64,000 nucleotides of DNA from contig NZ_JACIJI010000003.1 of assembly GCF_014199335.1 (NCBI RefSeq), positions 186,001-250,000 on the forward strand, given 5' to 3'. The DNA comes from Stakelama sediminis. GTDB lineage: Bacteria; Pseudomonadota; Alphaproteobacteria; Sphingomonadales; Sphingomonadaceae. The notes under the pieces were generated by a model that saw only the letters and a program-made list of their open reading frames with translations, was not told the origin of the DNA and made no database searches. The position numbers and the translations under genes are program-made. Positions 6,965-16,330 of this stretch are shown here, one piece after another (within the stretch, counting starts at the first letter, position 1; each line of letters begins with the position of its first letter).

Positions 6965-7591
6965 TCACGACAGTTCTGCCATAAATGCCCTCGCCCTGTC
7001 CCCGACGTCTTCCGACGAAAAGCCGGGTTTATACAGCGCTGACCCCAGGCCGAACCCCGCAGCACCCGCCGCCTGCCAGGGTTGCATGGTTTCCGGAGTG
7101 ATGCCGCCCACCACCAGCAGCGGCACATCATCGGGCAGCACCGCGCATTGCGCTTTCAGCACCTTCGGCGTCGCCGCTTCGGCAGGAAAGAGTTTAAGCC
7201 CATGCGCACCTGCCTTTACAGCGGCAAAGGCTTCACCGGGCGTGAAATATCCCGGCAATGATATCATTTCGGACTGTACGGTGGTCGCAATGACGTCAAC
7301 GTCGGTATTGGGCGATATGATCAGACGTCCGCCAGCCTTTCTTACCTGCCGAACCTGATCGACAGTCAGCACCGTTCCTGCGCCAATCAGCACCCTGTCG
7401 CCGAACCGGCGTGCAAGCCGCCCGATACTGTCGAACGGGTCGGGCGAATTGAGCGGCACTTCAATCATCATGAAACCGGCCCCAATCAGGGCCTCGCCCA
7501 CCGACTCCACCTCTTCGGGGCGCACGCCACGCAGGATCGCGACCAGCGGGCATCGCGCCATCGCGGCTTCAAGGTCAGGATGCATCGGCAC
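6965..7591 (-). CDS. dgoA: 2-dehydro-3-deoxy-6-phosphogalactonate aldolase
   Basis: 208 residues. It cleaves KDPGal to pyruvate and glyceraldehyde 3-phosphate. The class I KDPG/KDPGal aldolase fold is clear: AILRGVRPEEV (18-28), the catalytic Glu in MMIEVPLNSP (E44), the Schiff-base lysine in GLKLFPAEA (K133) and VGGITPE near the phosphate site. The LNSP segment fits the galacto-specific branch. The GTG at 7591 has GGAG eight bases upstream; an ATG two codons later is an alternative. It overlaps the end of the kinase gene by 17 nt, so the two are translationally coupled. Confidence 0.9.
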   Translation of the reverse strand: MPMHPDLEAAMARCPLVAILRGVRPEEVESVGEALIGAGFMMIEVPLNSPDPFDSIGRLARRFGDRVLIGAGTVLTVDQVRQVRKAGGRLIISPNTDVDVIATTVQSEMISLPGYFTPGEAFAAVKAGAHGLKLFPAEAATPKVLKAQCAVLPDDVPLLVVGGITPETMQPWQAAGAAGFGLGSALYKPGFSSEDVGDRARAFMAELS

Positions 7592-8441
7592 GAATCATTC
7601 TCCAGATATGCGTGATTCCGGCCACGAAAGCCGCATGGCTGTCGATCGGCACGGAACGTCCGCCAAGCTGATCGATCGCCGCCGCATACAAACAGCCGAG
7701 CGCCGGGTCGGCCAGAATGTGGACACAGCTTCCCGGCTCCAGCGCCTGCTCACGCACGTCGCTGCCGATCAGCAGGCCGCTGACATGGGCGGCAATCTCT
7801 TCACGGGCACGAATACCCAGCAGGGCGCTTGCCCGTTCGGCGAATAACGGCCCCAGTAACGCGCCTTTCTGTGCCAGTGCGACGCCGTCACGAAAGGCAT
7901 CGCCGTCGCGTACATCTCCGTCCAGAAAGTCCGCGAGCAAGCTATGCTTGCGCAGCAGCGCGAATATTTCACCGGTCATGCCGGTTCTGAACCCCGCCAG
8001 CCGCGAGTCCGTCATGCGCGCCCATTTGCAATGGGTTCCCGGCTGGCAAAGCAACGCGTCCGCCGGGGCCAGCCCCGCCGCCACCGCGCCCAGAAGCTGC
8101 ACCTCTTCACCGCGCATAATGTCGCCGACACCATCCGCTATCGTGCACACACCGGGGACGAGGGCGGTTCTGCCCGGTTCGACCCATAACAGGTTGGCCG
8201 CAAGTGACTCCAGGTCGACCGGGCAGCGCTGATAGGGCACCTCCGCCCAGCCTTTTACCGAGCCGACCATACCCGCGCACAGCATCGGCAGATCGCCGAA
8301 CAATGCCCTGATTGCAGTGGCAGAATTCGCAAAACCGCCTTTCGATACGGCAAGCAGGCCCTGATCATCGCGTTCGGTCGCGATGACCCGGCCTGCCCCG
8401 TCGATGCTGTAGGCACGCCGGTTGGTCGTGCCCCAGTCCAC
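7575..8441 (-). CDS. dgoK: 2-dehydro-3-deoxygalactonokinase
   Basis: 288 residues from the first canonical start (GTG). The protein has the DgoK signature DWGTTNRRAY at the N-terminus and QPGTHCKWA and FRTGMTGEIFALL further in. It phosphorylates KDGal for the following aldolase. The GTG start would remove the first beta strand (LIAV) that DgoK proteins carry before DWGTTN. The frame continues upstream without a stop but offers only CTG or ATT codons, for example the CTG at 8465 that overlaps the receptor stop codon. The true start is therefore probably non-canonical at about 8450-8465. Downstream it overlaps dgoA. Confidence 0.9.
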   Translation of the reverse strand: MDWGTTNRRAYSIDGAGRVIATERDDQGLLAVSKGGFANSATAIRALFGDLPMLCAGMVGSVKGWAEVPYQRCPVDLESLAANLLWVEPGRTALVPGVCTIADGVGDIMRGEEVQLLGAVAAGLAPADALLCQPGTHCKWARMTDSRLAGFRTGMTGEIFALLRKHSLLADFLDGDVRDGDAFRDGVALAQKGALLGPLFAERASALLGIRAREEIAAHVSGLLIGSDVREQALEPGSCVHILADPALGCLYAAAIDQLGGRSVPIDSHAAFVAGITHIWRMIRADAS

Positions 8442-8461
8442 CGCAATCAGTTCCGGCTGTG

Positions 8462-11230
8462 TCAGAATACCAGACGTCCTGTAATCACGAAGCGCCGTTC
8501 CTGTTCGAGCAGGCTTGCAGGCATTTCCGAACCGCTGTCGACAAGGATATATTCCTTACGCTGCGTATCGAGCAGATTGTTGACGTTCAGCCCAAGCTCG
8601 AAATTCTTCAGCACGTTCAGATGCATGGAGAAATCAAGCTGGCCATAGCTGCGAATATAACGTTCGGCACCGAACTGGGCGCCCACGGCATCGGCCCGCA
8701 AATAGGTACTCCGCCAGGCATAGGCGAGCCGCGCGTCAAAGCCGCCATTGTCGTAATAGAGAACGGCATTGGCGCTGTTTTTCGACAGTCCCGGCAGCGG
8801 CGTCGTGCGCGTGGTGCCGTCCGCCGAACGCGTGGTCGATTTACTGGAGGCATAAGTATAGTTCAGAATGCCGCCGAAATTGCTCAACGCACCGGGCAGG
8901 AAGTAGAAGGGGGTCTGAACTCCAGCCTCGATGCCCTTGACGGTGGCACTGTCGCCATTTGTGGGCTGGGTGAAAGCGATCACCCCGGTCGTCGGCTGGC
9001 CCGTAACCTGATCCGGGAAGGTCGCTTCCTCATCAACCACGGTTTCCGAAATCAGCGACCCGATCTCCTTGGCGAAAGCCGTGACGGTCAGCAGCGACCC
9101 GCGATGGAAATACCACTCAAAGCCCAGATCCTGCTGATCCGCAAGATAAGGCTTCAGGTCCGGATTGCCGCGGGTACCCGTACGCGGTCCGGAATTGATC
9201 ACCACCGACGGGCTGAGCTGCGAAAGCGTCGGCCGGGTCATTGCCCGCGAATATGTCGCCCGGATCAGCAGGTTCGGCGTCAGTTCATAGCGTGCATTCA
9301 GGGCAGGCAGGAAATTGGTATAGTTACCCCGTGTGTCGACCGGAGAGGCTTCCGTGCCCAGTAATTGCGTACCGGTCGAATGGGTTGACGTCGAAACGAT
9401 CCGCACGCCCGCATTCAGCTTCAGATTACCGACATCGAAATTGGCCTGAACATAGCCGGCATAGGTCTGTTCCAGCACCTTGAAGCTTTGCAGCGCGTCA
9501 TAGGTGGGGTCGTCATAGAACTGATCGGAATTGAACGGATCGAGGCCCGGATAATATACGCTGGCAACCTTGTTCGGATCTACCGACAGGATGCGCGAGG
9601 GCGCATCCGCGCCGCCGACATAAAAGGGCAATGTCGTCGAAACCGAACTCAGGTCGGGCGGGTTGGTGCCCAGCAGGGCAGCCCCCTGGTACAGCCCGAC
9701 ATTCTGGGAACTTTGCGTCGAGGTACGGTTGGTGTAGCGCATCCCCCATTGCACGCTGTCCAGACCGGGGACATCGAATGCGCGCGTGAAATCCAGCCGT
9801 CCGACATATTCGTCGATCGTGTTGATGGCGCGATCAAAGATGAAGACATTATATTTGAAGTCTTCGGGGTTGCTCATGAAATCGGTTGCGCTGGAAGAGA
9901 AATGCGGCACATCCCCGTCCACCGTATAGGTGATGTCCGCGCCATTGATCGCAAAGGAATAGAGGTCGAGTTCGGCAAGCGTCTTTTGATGCGCATAGCT
10001 GAACCCCGGCGTAACCGTCAGGTGGTCGGTCGGCTGCCAGTTGGCACGCAATGACGCCTGATACACCGTATCCTTTTGCGGCTGATAGCTATAGCCGACA
10101 CGGTTCTGAATATTGTCGAAGGTCGCGGAGGTCACCGCACCATCGGTAATGGTATAGCTGCTCGGTGCCTGATTTCCGGCCGAGTTGGACCCGTCAGGAT
10201 AAAAGGTCGTTCCCTCGATCGGCGCATCAGGACGGTCGTCCATCTCCACTCCGGTCTTGCGCGCATAGATGAAATCCGCCGTCAGCTGGAGCGCGTCACT
10301 CGGCTGCGCCTGCACAGAGGCCGTCAGCCCGTAATTGTCACGCTTCTGCCGATAGCTGTAAAAGGCTGAAGTCCGCGGTGTCGCCGCGTTGAGCAGGTCT
10401 TCCGGCGCGCTTGCCACCACATCGGCACTGGCGACATTGCGGAACGCTCCCCAAGGACCGAAGTCGATCTCGTTCGAGCGGAAATCCGTGCGGGAATAGG
10501 CGCCGGCAATGGCGATACCGAATTTCCCGCCCCAGTTCTTGCTGAACAGGGCAAAGATACGGGGATCTTTTTCCCCCGCCTGACCAAGGGTCAGACCCGC
10601 CGTCGCGGTAAAGCGCGTGCCGGGAATATCGAACGGCTTGGGCGTCTCTTCCTTGATGGTGCCGGCAATGCCGCCTTCCACCGTTTTCGCCGTCGGGGAT
10701 TTCTCGACGATGATCTTGGAAAACAGCTCGGGCGCCAGAACACTGAAGTCGAACCCGTTCAGCGCCGTGCCGCCATTGATCTCACTGCGGGTAAAGCCGG
10801 GCCCCATCCCGCGCAGGTTAATGGTCTGCCCCTCGCCCGTCACACTGCGGTCGATGGTGATACCCGGAACGCGCTGCAACGATTCAGCGAGATTGTTGTC
10901 GGGGAATTTGCCGATATCCTCGGCCGAAATCACGTCCTCGACATTCACCGCGCGGCGTTTGTCGACCAGCGATCGTTCCAGTCCGGCCCGCAGCCCGGTG
11001 ACGACAATGTCAGCGCCCTGACTGGTGGCATCCATCGTGCCAAGGCCGGGAACCGCGTCAGAGGTCCGGGAGGCAGAAATATTGGTCTGACCGGCAGCGG
11101 CTGCAGTATCCGTTGCGGTCTGGGCCATGGCGCTTGTGGCACCGAAGCCGCTCAATGCGGTCCCGATCAGCAACCATGCCGCTGCCCGGCGCACGGTCCC
11201 TGAATCCGCTTTCTTTAGTACCTTGCCCAT
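8462..11230 (-). CDS. TonB-dependent receptor, sphingomonad carbohydrate type
   Basis: 922 residues, outer membrane. A signal peptide ends near residue 36 (ATSAMA-QT). The plug domain (about 75-210) contains DIVVTGLRAGLERS, the IGKFPDNNLAESLQRVPG segment and an INLRGMGPGF turn, and the barrel ends in the aromatic residue of RLVF. These features fit the large receptor class that imports plant or microbial oligosaccharides. It is transcribed toward dgoK and dgoA, with which it overlaps or nearly so, and follows the enolase-superfamily gene on the same strand, which points to a galactose- or galactonate-related glycan. An AT-rich promoter-like sequence precedes it. Confidence 0.93.
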   Translation of the reverse strand: MGKVLKKADSGTVRRAAAWLLIGTALSGFGATSAMAQTATDTAAAAGQTNISASRTSDAVPGLGTMDATSQGADIVVTGLRAGLERSLVDKRRAVNVEDVISAEDIGKFPDNNLAESLQRVPGITIDRSVTGEGQTINLRGMGPGFTRSEINGGTALNGFDFSVLAPELFSKIIVEKSPTAKTVEGGIAGTIKEETPKPFDIPGTRFTATAGLTLGQAGEKDPRIFALFSKNWGGKFGIAIAGAYSRTDFRSNEIDFGPWGAFRNVASADVVASAPEDLLNAATPRTSAFYSYRQKRDNYGLTASVQAQPSDALQLTADFIYARKTGVEMDDRPDAPIEGTTFYPDGSNSAGNQAPSSYTITDGAVTSATFDNIQNRVGYSYQPQKDTVYQASLRANWQPTDHLTVTPGFSYAHQKTLAELDLYSFAINGADITYTVDGDVPHFSSSATDFMSNPEDFKYNVFIFDRAINTIDEYVGRLDFTRAFDVPGLDSVQWGMRYTNRTSTQSSQNVGLYQGAALLGTNPPDLSSVSTTLPFYVGGADAPSRILSVDPNKVASVYYPGLDPFNSDQFYDDPTYDALQSFKVLEQTYAGYVQANFDVGNLKLNAGVRIVSTSTHSTGTQLLGTEASPVDTRGNYTNFLPALNARYELTPNLLIRATYSRAMTRPTLSQLSPSVVINSGPRTGTRGNPDLKPYLADQQDLGFEWYFHRGSLLTVTAFAKEIGSLISETVVDEEATFPDQVTGQPTTGVIAFTQPTNGDSATVKGIEAGVQTPFYFLPGALSNFGGILNYTYASSKSTTRSADGTTRTTPLPGLSKNSANAVLYYDNGGFDARLAYAWRSTYLRADAVGAQFGAERYIRSYGQLDFSMHLNVLKNFELGLNVNNLLDTQRKEYILVDSGSEMPASLLEQERRFVITGRLVF

Positions 11231-11267
11231 AATAGTCCCCTTATCTCTTAATAGAAATAAACTATTG

Positions 11268-11297
11268 ATTATATTATATTATTTAGCTTTCATGCAA
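11268..11297 (-). promoter_or_regulatory. Candidate promoter of the TonB receptor-dgoK-dgoA operon
   Basis: Read on the minus strand: TTGCAT, an 18-base spacer, then TATAAT, inside a strikingly AT-rich run in otherwise GC-rich DNA. The predicted start would leave a leader of about 30 bases before the ATG at 11230, which is preceded by AAGGGG. Confidence 0.45.
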
Positions 11298-11316
11298 TGT
11301 GGTGCAGCCGATCACA

Positions 11317-12462
11317 TCATTCGGATACGCTGCGCCTGCCTATGGCGTATTTTTCGATCGCCGCTTCATCGAGGGTGATGCCAAGCCCCGGCCCTTCCGG
11401 AACGAAGGCGAAGGGAGGCTCAAACCGCAGCGGCGTTTCGAGCAGGTCGTGCTCCCGGATCATCCGACCGAAGATATCCGACGGCCAGATACAGCATTCC
11501 GCTGCAGCGGCCTGATGCAGATACATGGCCTCCAGGATGCCGAGATCGACTTCCGAACCATGGAAACAGAACAGATTGGCCGCAGTCGCCATACCGGTCA
11601 TCTGCTGAAACTTCGCCAGCCCGGCGTTGAAATTAAAGCCATCGACCGCACGATGGGCGATCAGGTTCGGCACGTCATGCACCCGCTGCCCCTGATAGAC
11701 ATAGGGAAGCGACACATGCTGGGTGATCGGGATGGAGGAGAACCAGCGCAGATCGGCATAGTCCTGCACCATCCATTTCTGAATCGGGTCTTCCAGCAAC
11801 AGCGTGTTGCCGACCTTTTCAAGGCCACGGATGATCGGCTTGACGCTCGCGGCATTTTCCCAGCGCTGATTGGGATCGAAGATGATCTTCATACCCGGCG
11901 CGGCTTTGGCGATCTCTTCGCACCAGCCCACCGCATCATCTTCCAGGTCCGCTTTGAACTTGATGCAGTCATAGCCCTGACGGTGATATTGCGCGACCCA
12001 TGCACCAACTTCATCCATCGTGCGGTGGCTGGACCAGGAAGTTACCTTGACCGCATCGCGCACCTTGCCGCCGATCAGCGCGTGCAGCGGCAGCCCGGCC
12101 GATTTGGCGAACGCGTCCCAGATAACGCATTCAAACCCGTCATATTCGCGCGACAGGGGAAGCGGCAGCTTTTGAAGGGAAAGCGTATTGAGGTCGATAC
12201 CGATCAGCCCTTCGGCGATTGCATGGATCGAATTCCAGGAACAGTCGCGATAGAATTCACCGATGCCGACCACGCCATTGGCAAGGGTCATGCGCACAAT
12301 GAACTTCGGCAAGGTGTCGAACTGAACGCTCCACGACGCCTTGCCCGCAACGGGCAGCATGTGCAGCGGCTTGGCAAGAGAATCGGAATTGATGACGCCG
12401 GGATGGGCTGGAACGACAACCTCAATAAATTCGAAACCCCGGATAGTCAGATCGTGTGTCAT
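11317..12462 (-). CDS. Enolase-superfamily sugar-acid dehydratase, divergent
   Basis: 381 residues from ATG (MTHDLTIRG); an upstream in-frame start at 12498 lacks a ribosome site. The mandelate racemase/muconate lactonising fold is evident: the KxK pair (IKFK, K168 and K170), metal ligands D196 (FDPNQRW) and E224 (LLEDPI), a histidine in CFHGSEVD (H301) and a GLGITLDE C-terminus. The third usual metal ligand (Glu or Asp of the next strand) is not obvious: the site reads PITQHVSLP, with His249-Val250. The gene lies between an RpiR regulator and the receptor-dgoK-dgoA genes, so dehydration of galactonate or a related acid to KDGal is the likely role. Confidence 0.85.
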   Translation of the reverse strand: MTHDLTIRGFEFIEVVVPAHPGVINSDSLAKPLHMLPVAGKASWSVQFDTLPKFIVRMTLANGVVGIGEFYRDCSWNSIHAIAEGLIGIDLNTLSLQKLPLPLSREYDGFECVIWDAFAKSAGLPLHALIGGKVRDAVKVTSWSSHRTMDEVGAWVAQYHRQGYDCIKFKADLEDDAVGWCEEIAKAAPGMKIIFDPNQRWENAASVKPIIRGLEKVGNTLLLEDPIQKWMVQDYADLRWFSSIPITQHVSLPYVYQGQRVHDVPNLIAHRAVDGFNFNAGLAKFQQMTGMATAANLFCFHGSEVDLGILEAMYLHQAAAAECCIWPSDIFGRMIREHDLLETPLRFEPPFAFVPEGPGLGITLDEAAIEKYAIGRRSVSE

Positions 12463-12504
12463 TGGATACCCCGCTTTTCCAACGTCACTTTCATACATAT
12501 TTCA

Positions 12505-12524
12505 TTTCTGAGTCAATACAGAAA
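12505..12524. promoter_or_regulatory. TTTCTG-N8-CAGAAA inverted repeat, candidate RpiR site
   Basis: A perfect 6-bp-arm inverted repeat in the 180-bp divergent region between the enolase-superfamily gene and the RpiR regulator. Nearby lies TGAAATTTCT (12535-12544). RpiR proteins commonly bind inverted repeats next to their own genes; the assignment is by position only. Confidence 0.4.
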
Positions 12525-12642
12525 CTACATATGGTGAAATTTCTAAGAAAGTTATCAAATTTTGGGGCTTTCTCAATCGCCTATGAGGCTATAAAACTAC
12601 GCAATGATGCCTACTGCCGAAGAATTTTAACGGAAGTGCGGA

Positions 12643-13584
12643 ATGAAAGAACGGGAAAACACCATGGTTGCCCAGACTGAAAAAAATAAGAATGCGGACA
12701 TTCGCGCACGGGTTCAGGCCGAACTTTCCCGCTTTTCGCGCGTCCAGCGCCGAATCGCCGATGCCTTTCTGGAAGACCCTGTCGGTTTCGCGCGTGGTAC
12801 GCTTGCCGATATTTCAGAAGCGACGGGCGCCAGCGAGCCCACCATCGTCCGCTTCTGCACGCGACTGGGCTTCAGCGGATATCGTGAGTTTCGACAGTGT
12901 GCGATCGAAGAGCTGGACCATGGTGACGATGGCAACACCATGCGTGAGACCCTGCTCCGGGCGCGGGAAAACGGCCGTCTTTCCATGGAACAGATCCGCA
13001 CCTTGTTGCGCATTTCCGCCATTGATGCGCTGGAAACGGCGTTTACCGCCAATAAGGACCGCACCTATGACGAGGTTGCCCGCACCATCGCGAGTGCCCG
13101 CCGCGTGGCCGTGTTCGGCATCGGGGGCAGCTCTGCGGTAATCGCGCAGGAGATGCATAACCGCCTGTTTCGGCTGAATATTCAATGCAACGCTTATAGC
13201 GACAGCTATATGCAGCGCATGGCAGCGGCGACGCTGGACGGGAAGGATGTCGCCTTTTTCATTTCCTCGACAGGCCGCCCCCGCGCGCTGCTCGACAGTG
13301 CCGACCTTGCCAAACATTATGGCGCGCAATGTGTCGGCATTGCCCCTGCCGACAGTCCGCTCGGTCGGTTGCTGGACATCTGCATCCATATCAGCCCAGA
13401 CGATCAGGACGTAGATGACTTTCAGCCCAGCCCGTTGCGCTATGCACAGCTATTCGTGATCGACAGTATCGCCTTTCGCGTCGCCAGCCTGATCGAGGAT
13501 CAGGCCAATCGTGCACTCTCCCGCACCCGCGCCAGCGTTACCGCGCTGCACGGCGTATTGCCCAACCAGCCGATTGGCGACTGA
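12643..13584 (+). CDS. RpiR/MurR-family sugar-responsive transcriptional regulator
   Basis: 313 residues. The N-terminal helix-turn-helix of the RpiR type covers about 25-95 (LADISEATGASEPTIVRFC), and a SIS sugar-phosphate-binding domain follows (about 135-275, with FGIGGSSAVIAQE and FISSTGRPRALL). It should sense a phosphorylated sugar intermediate such as KDPGal or a hexose phosphate. It is divergent from the enolase-superfamily/TonB/dgoKA group. An alternative ATG lies seven codons downstream. Confidence 0.92.
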   Translation: MKERENTMVAQTEKNKNADIRARVQAELSRFSRVQRRIADAFLEDPVGFARGTLADISEATGASEPTIVRFCTRLGFSGYREFRQCAIEELDHGDDGNTMRETLLRARENGRLSMEQIRTLLRISAIDALETAFTANKDRTYDEVARTIASARRVAVFGIGGSSAVIAQEMHNRLFRLNIQCNAYSDSYMQRMAAATLDGKDVAFFISSTGRPRALLDSADLAKHYGAQCVGIAPADSPLGRLLDICIHISPDDQDVDDFQPSPLRYAQLFVIDSIAFRVASLIEDQANRALSRTRASVTALHGVLPNQPIGD

Positions 13585-13632
13585 CAGACCGGCGGACATG
13601 CAGAGAGGGCGTAATACCCCTTCCGTTGTCTT

Positions 13633-14397
13633 TCAGATCTGAACGCCGGTAAACAGGGACGCGATTCGGTCGCTCCCGGCAGTCAGCCCGCCGTCGAAGG
13701 AAATCACCGCGCCGTTCATCAACCGGAGCTGAGGGTCCAGCAATGCTTCGATGGCGGCGGCGACATCGTCTGGCCCGCAGATATCACGCGACGGATACCA
13801 TTGCAGCGCTTCCTCCAGTATCTCCGGCTTTTCGCGCGCACGCTCTTGCCAGGCCTGGGTGCGCACAGTTCCGGGGCACAGGGCAACCGTGCGGATACCG
13901 TATTTCCCCAGCTCGCTGGCGCAGAATTTGGTGAGATGGATCAGGCCCGCCTTCGCCGCACTATAACCGGGATGGCCAAAGACGCCCAACCCGTTGACCG
14001 ACGCCACGTTGACGATGGTGCCGCCGCCACGCGCGATGAAATCCTCCATCACGGCATGAATGCAGCGAAAGGGACCATTGAGGTTCAGGTCGATATCCGC
14101 CAGCCAATTCGCCTCGCTGGTGGTGCGCAAGGATGGCGCGGTAATTCCGCCGGCATTGTTGATCAGGATTGTCGCCGGACCGATCACGGTTTCCGCCTCG
14201 GCAATCGCTGCCTTGACCGACATCAGATCCCGTATATCCGCGACGACCGGATATACGGGCGTATCACCTTCCGCGTCGATCCGACCCAGCGCCTCGCGCG
14301 ATATATCCAGTGCGGCCACCGGATATCCTGCCGCACGCAGCCGGGCCACCACGGAACGGCCGATATCGCCGCCTGCTCCGGTTACGATTGCACTCAT
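13633..14397 (-). CDS. Short-chain dehydrogenase/reductase, candidate sugar dehydrogenase
   Basis: 254 residues. Classical SDR: the dinucleotide motif is TGAGGDIG (6-13), NNAGG is at 80-84, and the catalytic triad is S133, Y145 and K149 (YSAAK). Its start overlaps the stop of the upstream symporter gene by ATGA, so the two are co-translated. In this context it may oxidise the imported sugar, for example galactose to galactonolactone, but SDR sequence alone does not set the substrate. It converges with the RpiR gene. Confidence 0.88.
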   Translation of the reverse strand: MSAIVTGAGGDIGRSVVARLRAAGYPVAALDISREALGRIDAEGDTPVYPVVADIRDLMSVKAAIAEAETVIGPATILINNAGGITAPSLRTTSEANWLADIDLNLNGPFRCIHAVMEDFIARGGGTIVNVASVNGLGVFGHPGYSAAKAGLIHLTKFCASELGKYGIRTVALCPGTVRTQAWQERAREKPEILEEALQWYPSRDICGPDDVAAAIEALLDPQLRLMNGAVISFDGGLTAGSDRIASLFTGVQI

Positions 14398-16214
14398 TGG
14401 GCACCTGCGAGATGGGGGGTGGTTTCAACCGGAAGCACTTCCGGCTCATCGGGAAGGTCGGCTTCGAAATCAATGCGTTTCCAGCCGAAGAAAAGCGCTA
14501 CCGCCGCAATTGCCGCGGCGCCCCCCAGCCAGATGGCGGTGATGGTATCCCCGCGCAGCGCTTCGCCTACGGAAAACAGAATGCCATAGACCATCGCACA
14601 GCCCGCAATCGTGCAGAAGAATGCCGTACCAAGCTGCCCGCGCTGCGCATTGCCGACTTCGGGATCGCGATAACGGCGCCAGCCCGGTCCCGGCGGGTGA
14701 ACGCGGTCGAAAAACGCCTGAAGCACCTTCTCATCCGTCGGTGGCGTCAGCAACGTTACGGCGATCCAGCCGACCGTGGTGATGCCCACCGAAAGACACA
14801 GGCGCAGCGCCGAGTCCATATTCGGGGCGGCAAATTCCAGCACGATCGACACGATGAAAGAGATCGTCATCGCCGCCAGTTCGCTCCACGCGCTGATCCG
14901 AGGCCAGTACCAGCGCAGCAGGAACAGCAGCCCCGTCCCGGCACCCACCGACAACAGGATCTGAAAGGTCTGCAAGGCATTGCGCAGGGTCAAAGCCACC
15001 AGCGCGATGATGATCATCAGCACCACGGTGACGATCCGCCCGACCAGCACATATTCGCGCTCCGGTGCGTCCGGCCGCATGAACCGCCGATAGATATCGA
15101 GAACGACATAGGACGATCCCAGATTCAGGCTGGTGCCGGCCGTCGACATATAGGCCGCCGTAAGCGACGCCGCGACCAGACCCAGCCACCCCGAAGGCAG
15201 AAAGGTCAGCATCGCCGGATAGGCCATATCGTCGCCGATCACATGCGGGTCGATATTCGGAAAAGCGCGGCGCAGGCTGGCCAGATCCGGAAACACCACC
15301 ATTGATGCCAGCGCGACCACGATCCATGGCCAGGACCGCAAGGCGTAATGCGCGACGTTGAACAGCAACATGCCGCCCATGGCGTGTTTTTCATCCTTTG
15401 CCGCCAGCATACGCTGCGCGACATAGCCGCCGCCGCCTGGTTCCGCACCGGGATACCAGACGCTCCACCACTGAACGAGTAACGGCATGATCAGCAGGCC
15501 GATCACCGCATCATGATCGTGCAGCGACGGCAGGATTGCCGATGCCTTGTGGATTTCGGGACGCGCGAACAAAGCGTGGATGCCGCCGACCTGTGGCAAT
15601 GTCACCGCGAAATATGCCGCTGCAAACGCGCCTATCATGGCCGTGAAAAACAGGAAGAAATCGGACAGCAGCACCCCTTTCAGGCCGCCCGCCATCGCGA
15701 ACAGTCCTGTCGCGGCACAGGCGACAACGACGGTTTGAACCGGCGTCAGCCCCAGCAGCACCGCGCCGAACTTGATCGCCGCCAGCGTTACCGCCGCCGT
15801 GATGATGACGTTGATAAGGACGCCGATATACAGACCGCGAAATATCCGCAGGGCAGAGGCAACCCGGCCCGAATAGCGCATTTCGTAGAATTCGACGTCG
15901 GTCGACACGCCGGACCGGCGCCAGAGATGCGAAAAGAAAAAAGTTGTCGTCATGCTGGTCAGCAGAAATGCCCACCAGGCCCAGTTGCCCGCCGCGCCGC
16001 TGGTCCGGGTCAGATTCGCCACCAGATTGGGCGTATCGGTGGAAAAAGTGGTTGCCACCATCGAGGTGCCGAGCAGCCACCATTTCATCGTCCTGCCCGA
16101 CAGGAAATAGGACTCTGCGCTCTCCCCGGCCGCCTTGCTCGGCAGCAGTCCAAGAATGATGCCGATCGCAATGACCGACAGCATGATGATCCAGTCCAGC
16201 GGCTGTAATTGCAT
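14394..16214 (-). CDS. Sodium:solute symporter (SSS family)
   Basis: 606 residues with about 14 hydrophobic segments. Family features include AESYFLSGRTMKWWLLG near the N-terminus, typical of SSS sugar transporters, WWSVWYPGAEPGGGGYVAQR in the middle and AAYMSTAGTSLNLGSSYVV near the sodium site. It imports a solute with sodium across the inner membrane. The same-strand overlap with the SDR gene and the divergent RidA/hydrolase/glycosidase genes suggest that the substrate is the sugar released by the exported GH36-like enzyme. Confidence 0.93.
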   Translation of the reverse strand: MQLQPLDWIIMLSVIAIGIILGLLPSKAAGESAESYFLSGRTMKWWLLGTSMVATTFSTDTPNLVANLTRTSGAAGNWAWWAFLLTSMTTTFFFSHLWRRSGVSTDVEFYEMRYSGRVASALRIFRGLYIGVLINVIITAAVTLAAIKFGAVLLGLTPVQTVVVACAATGLFAMAGGLKGVLLSDFFLFFTAMIGAFAAAYFAVTLPQVGGIHALFARPEIHKASAILPSLHDHDAVIGLLIMPLLVQWWSVWYPGAEPGGGGYVAQRMLAAKDEKHAMGGMLLFNVAHYALRSWPWIVVALASMVVFPDLASLRRAFPNIDPHVIGDDMAYPAMLTFLPSGWLGLVAASLTAAYMSTAGTSLNLGSSYVVLDIYRRFMRPDAPEREYVLVGRIVTVVLMIIIALVALTLRNALQTFQILLSVGAGTGLLFLLRWYWPRISAWSELAAMTISFIVSIVLEFAAPNMDSALRLCLSVGITTVGWIAVTLLTPPTDEKVLQAFFDRVHPPGPGWRRYRDPEVGNAQRGQLGTAFFCTIAGCAMVYGILFSVGEALRGDTITAIWLGGAAAIAAVALFFGWKRIDFEADLPDEPEVLPVETTPHLAGAQ

Positions 16215-16316
16215 GACTTCCCCTTACTCAAACCGCTGAAATACGGAGTCCTCCGTCGGCACACGGCTTTGTCGGGACCGGAATGAGCCACAAATATTTT
16301 TCAGAAGCAAGCAGAA

Positions 16317-16330
16317 ATGAAATTTTTCAT
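16317..16330. promoter_or_regulatory. ATGAAA-TT-TTTCAT near-palindrome in divergent promoter region
   Basis: An AT-rich symmetric element in the 194-bp gap between the symporter and the RidA-fusion gene. GTGAAATTT follows at 16350-16358, an element also found at 12534-12542 beside the RpiR gene. It is a candidate operator for co-control of the two divergent operons. Confidence 0.4.

Noticed and set aside
14310-15305. A 331-codon plus-strand frame opposite the SSS symporter
   Set aside because: The symporter has clear membrane segments and family motifs; the opposite frame is Arg/His/Gln-rich shadow sequence.
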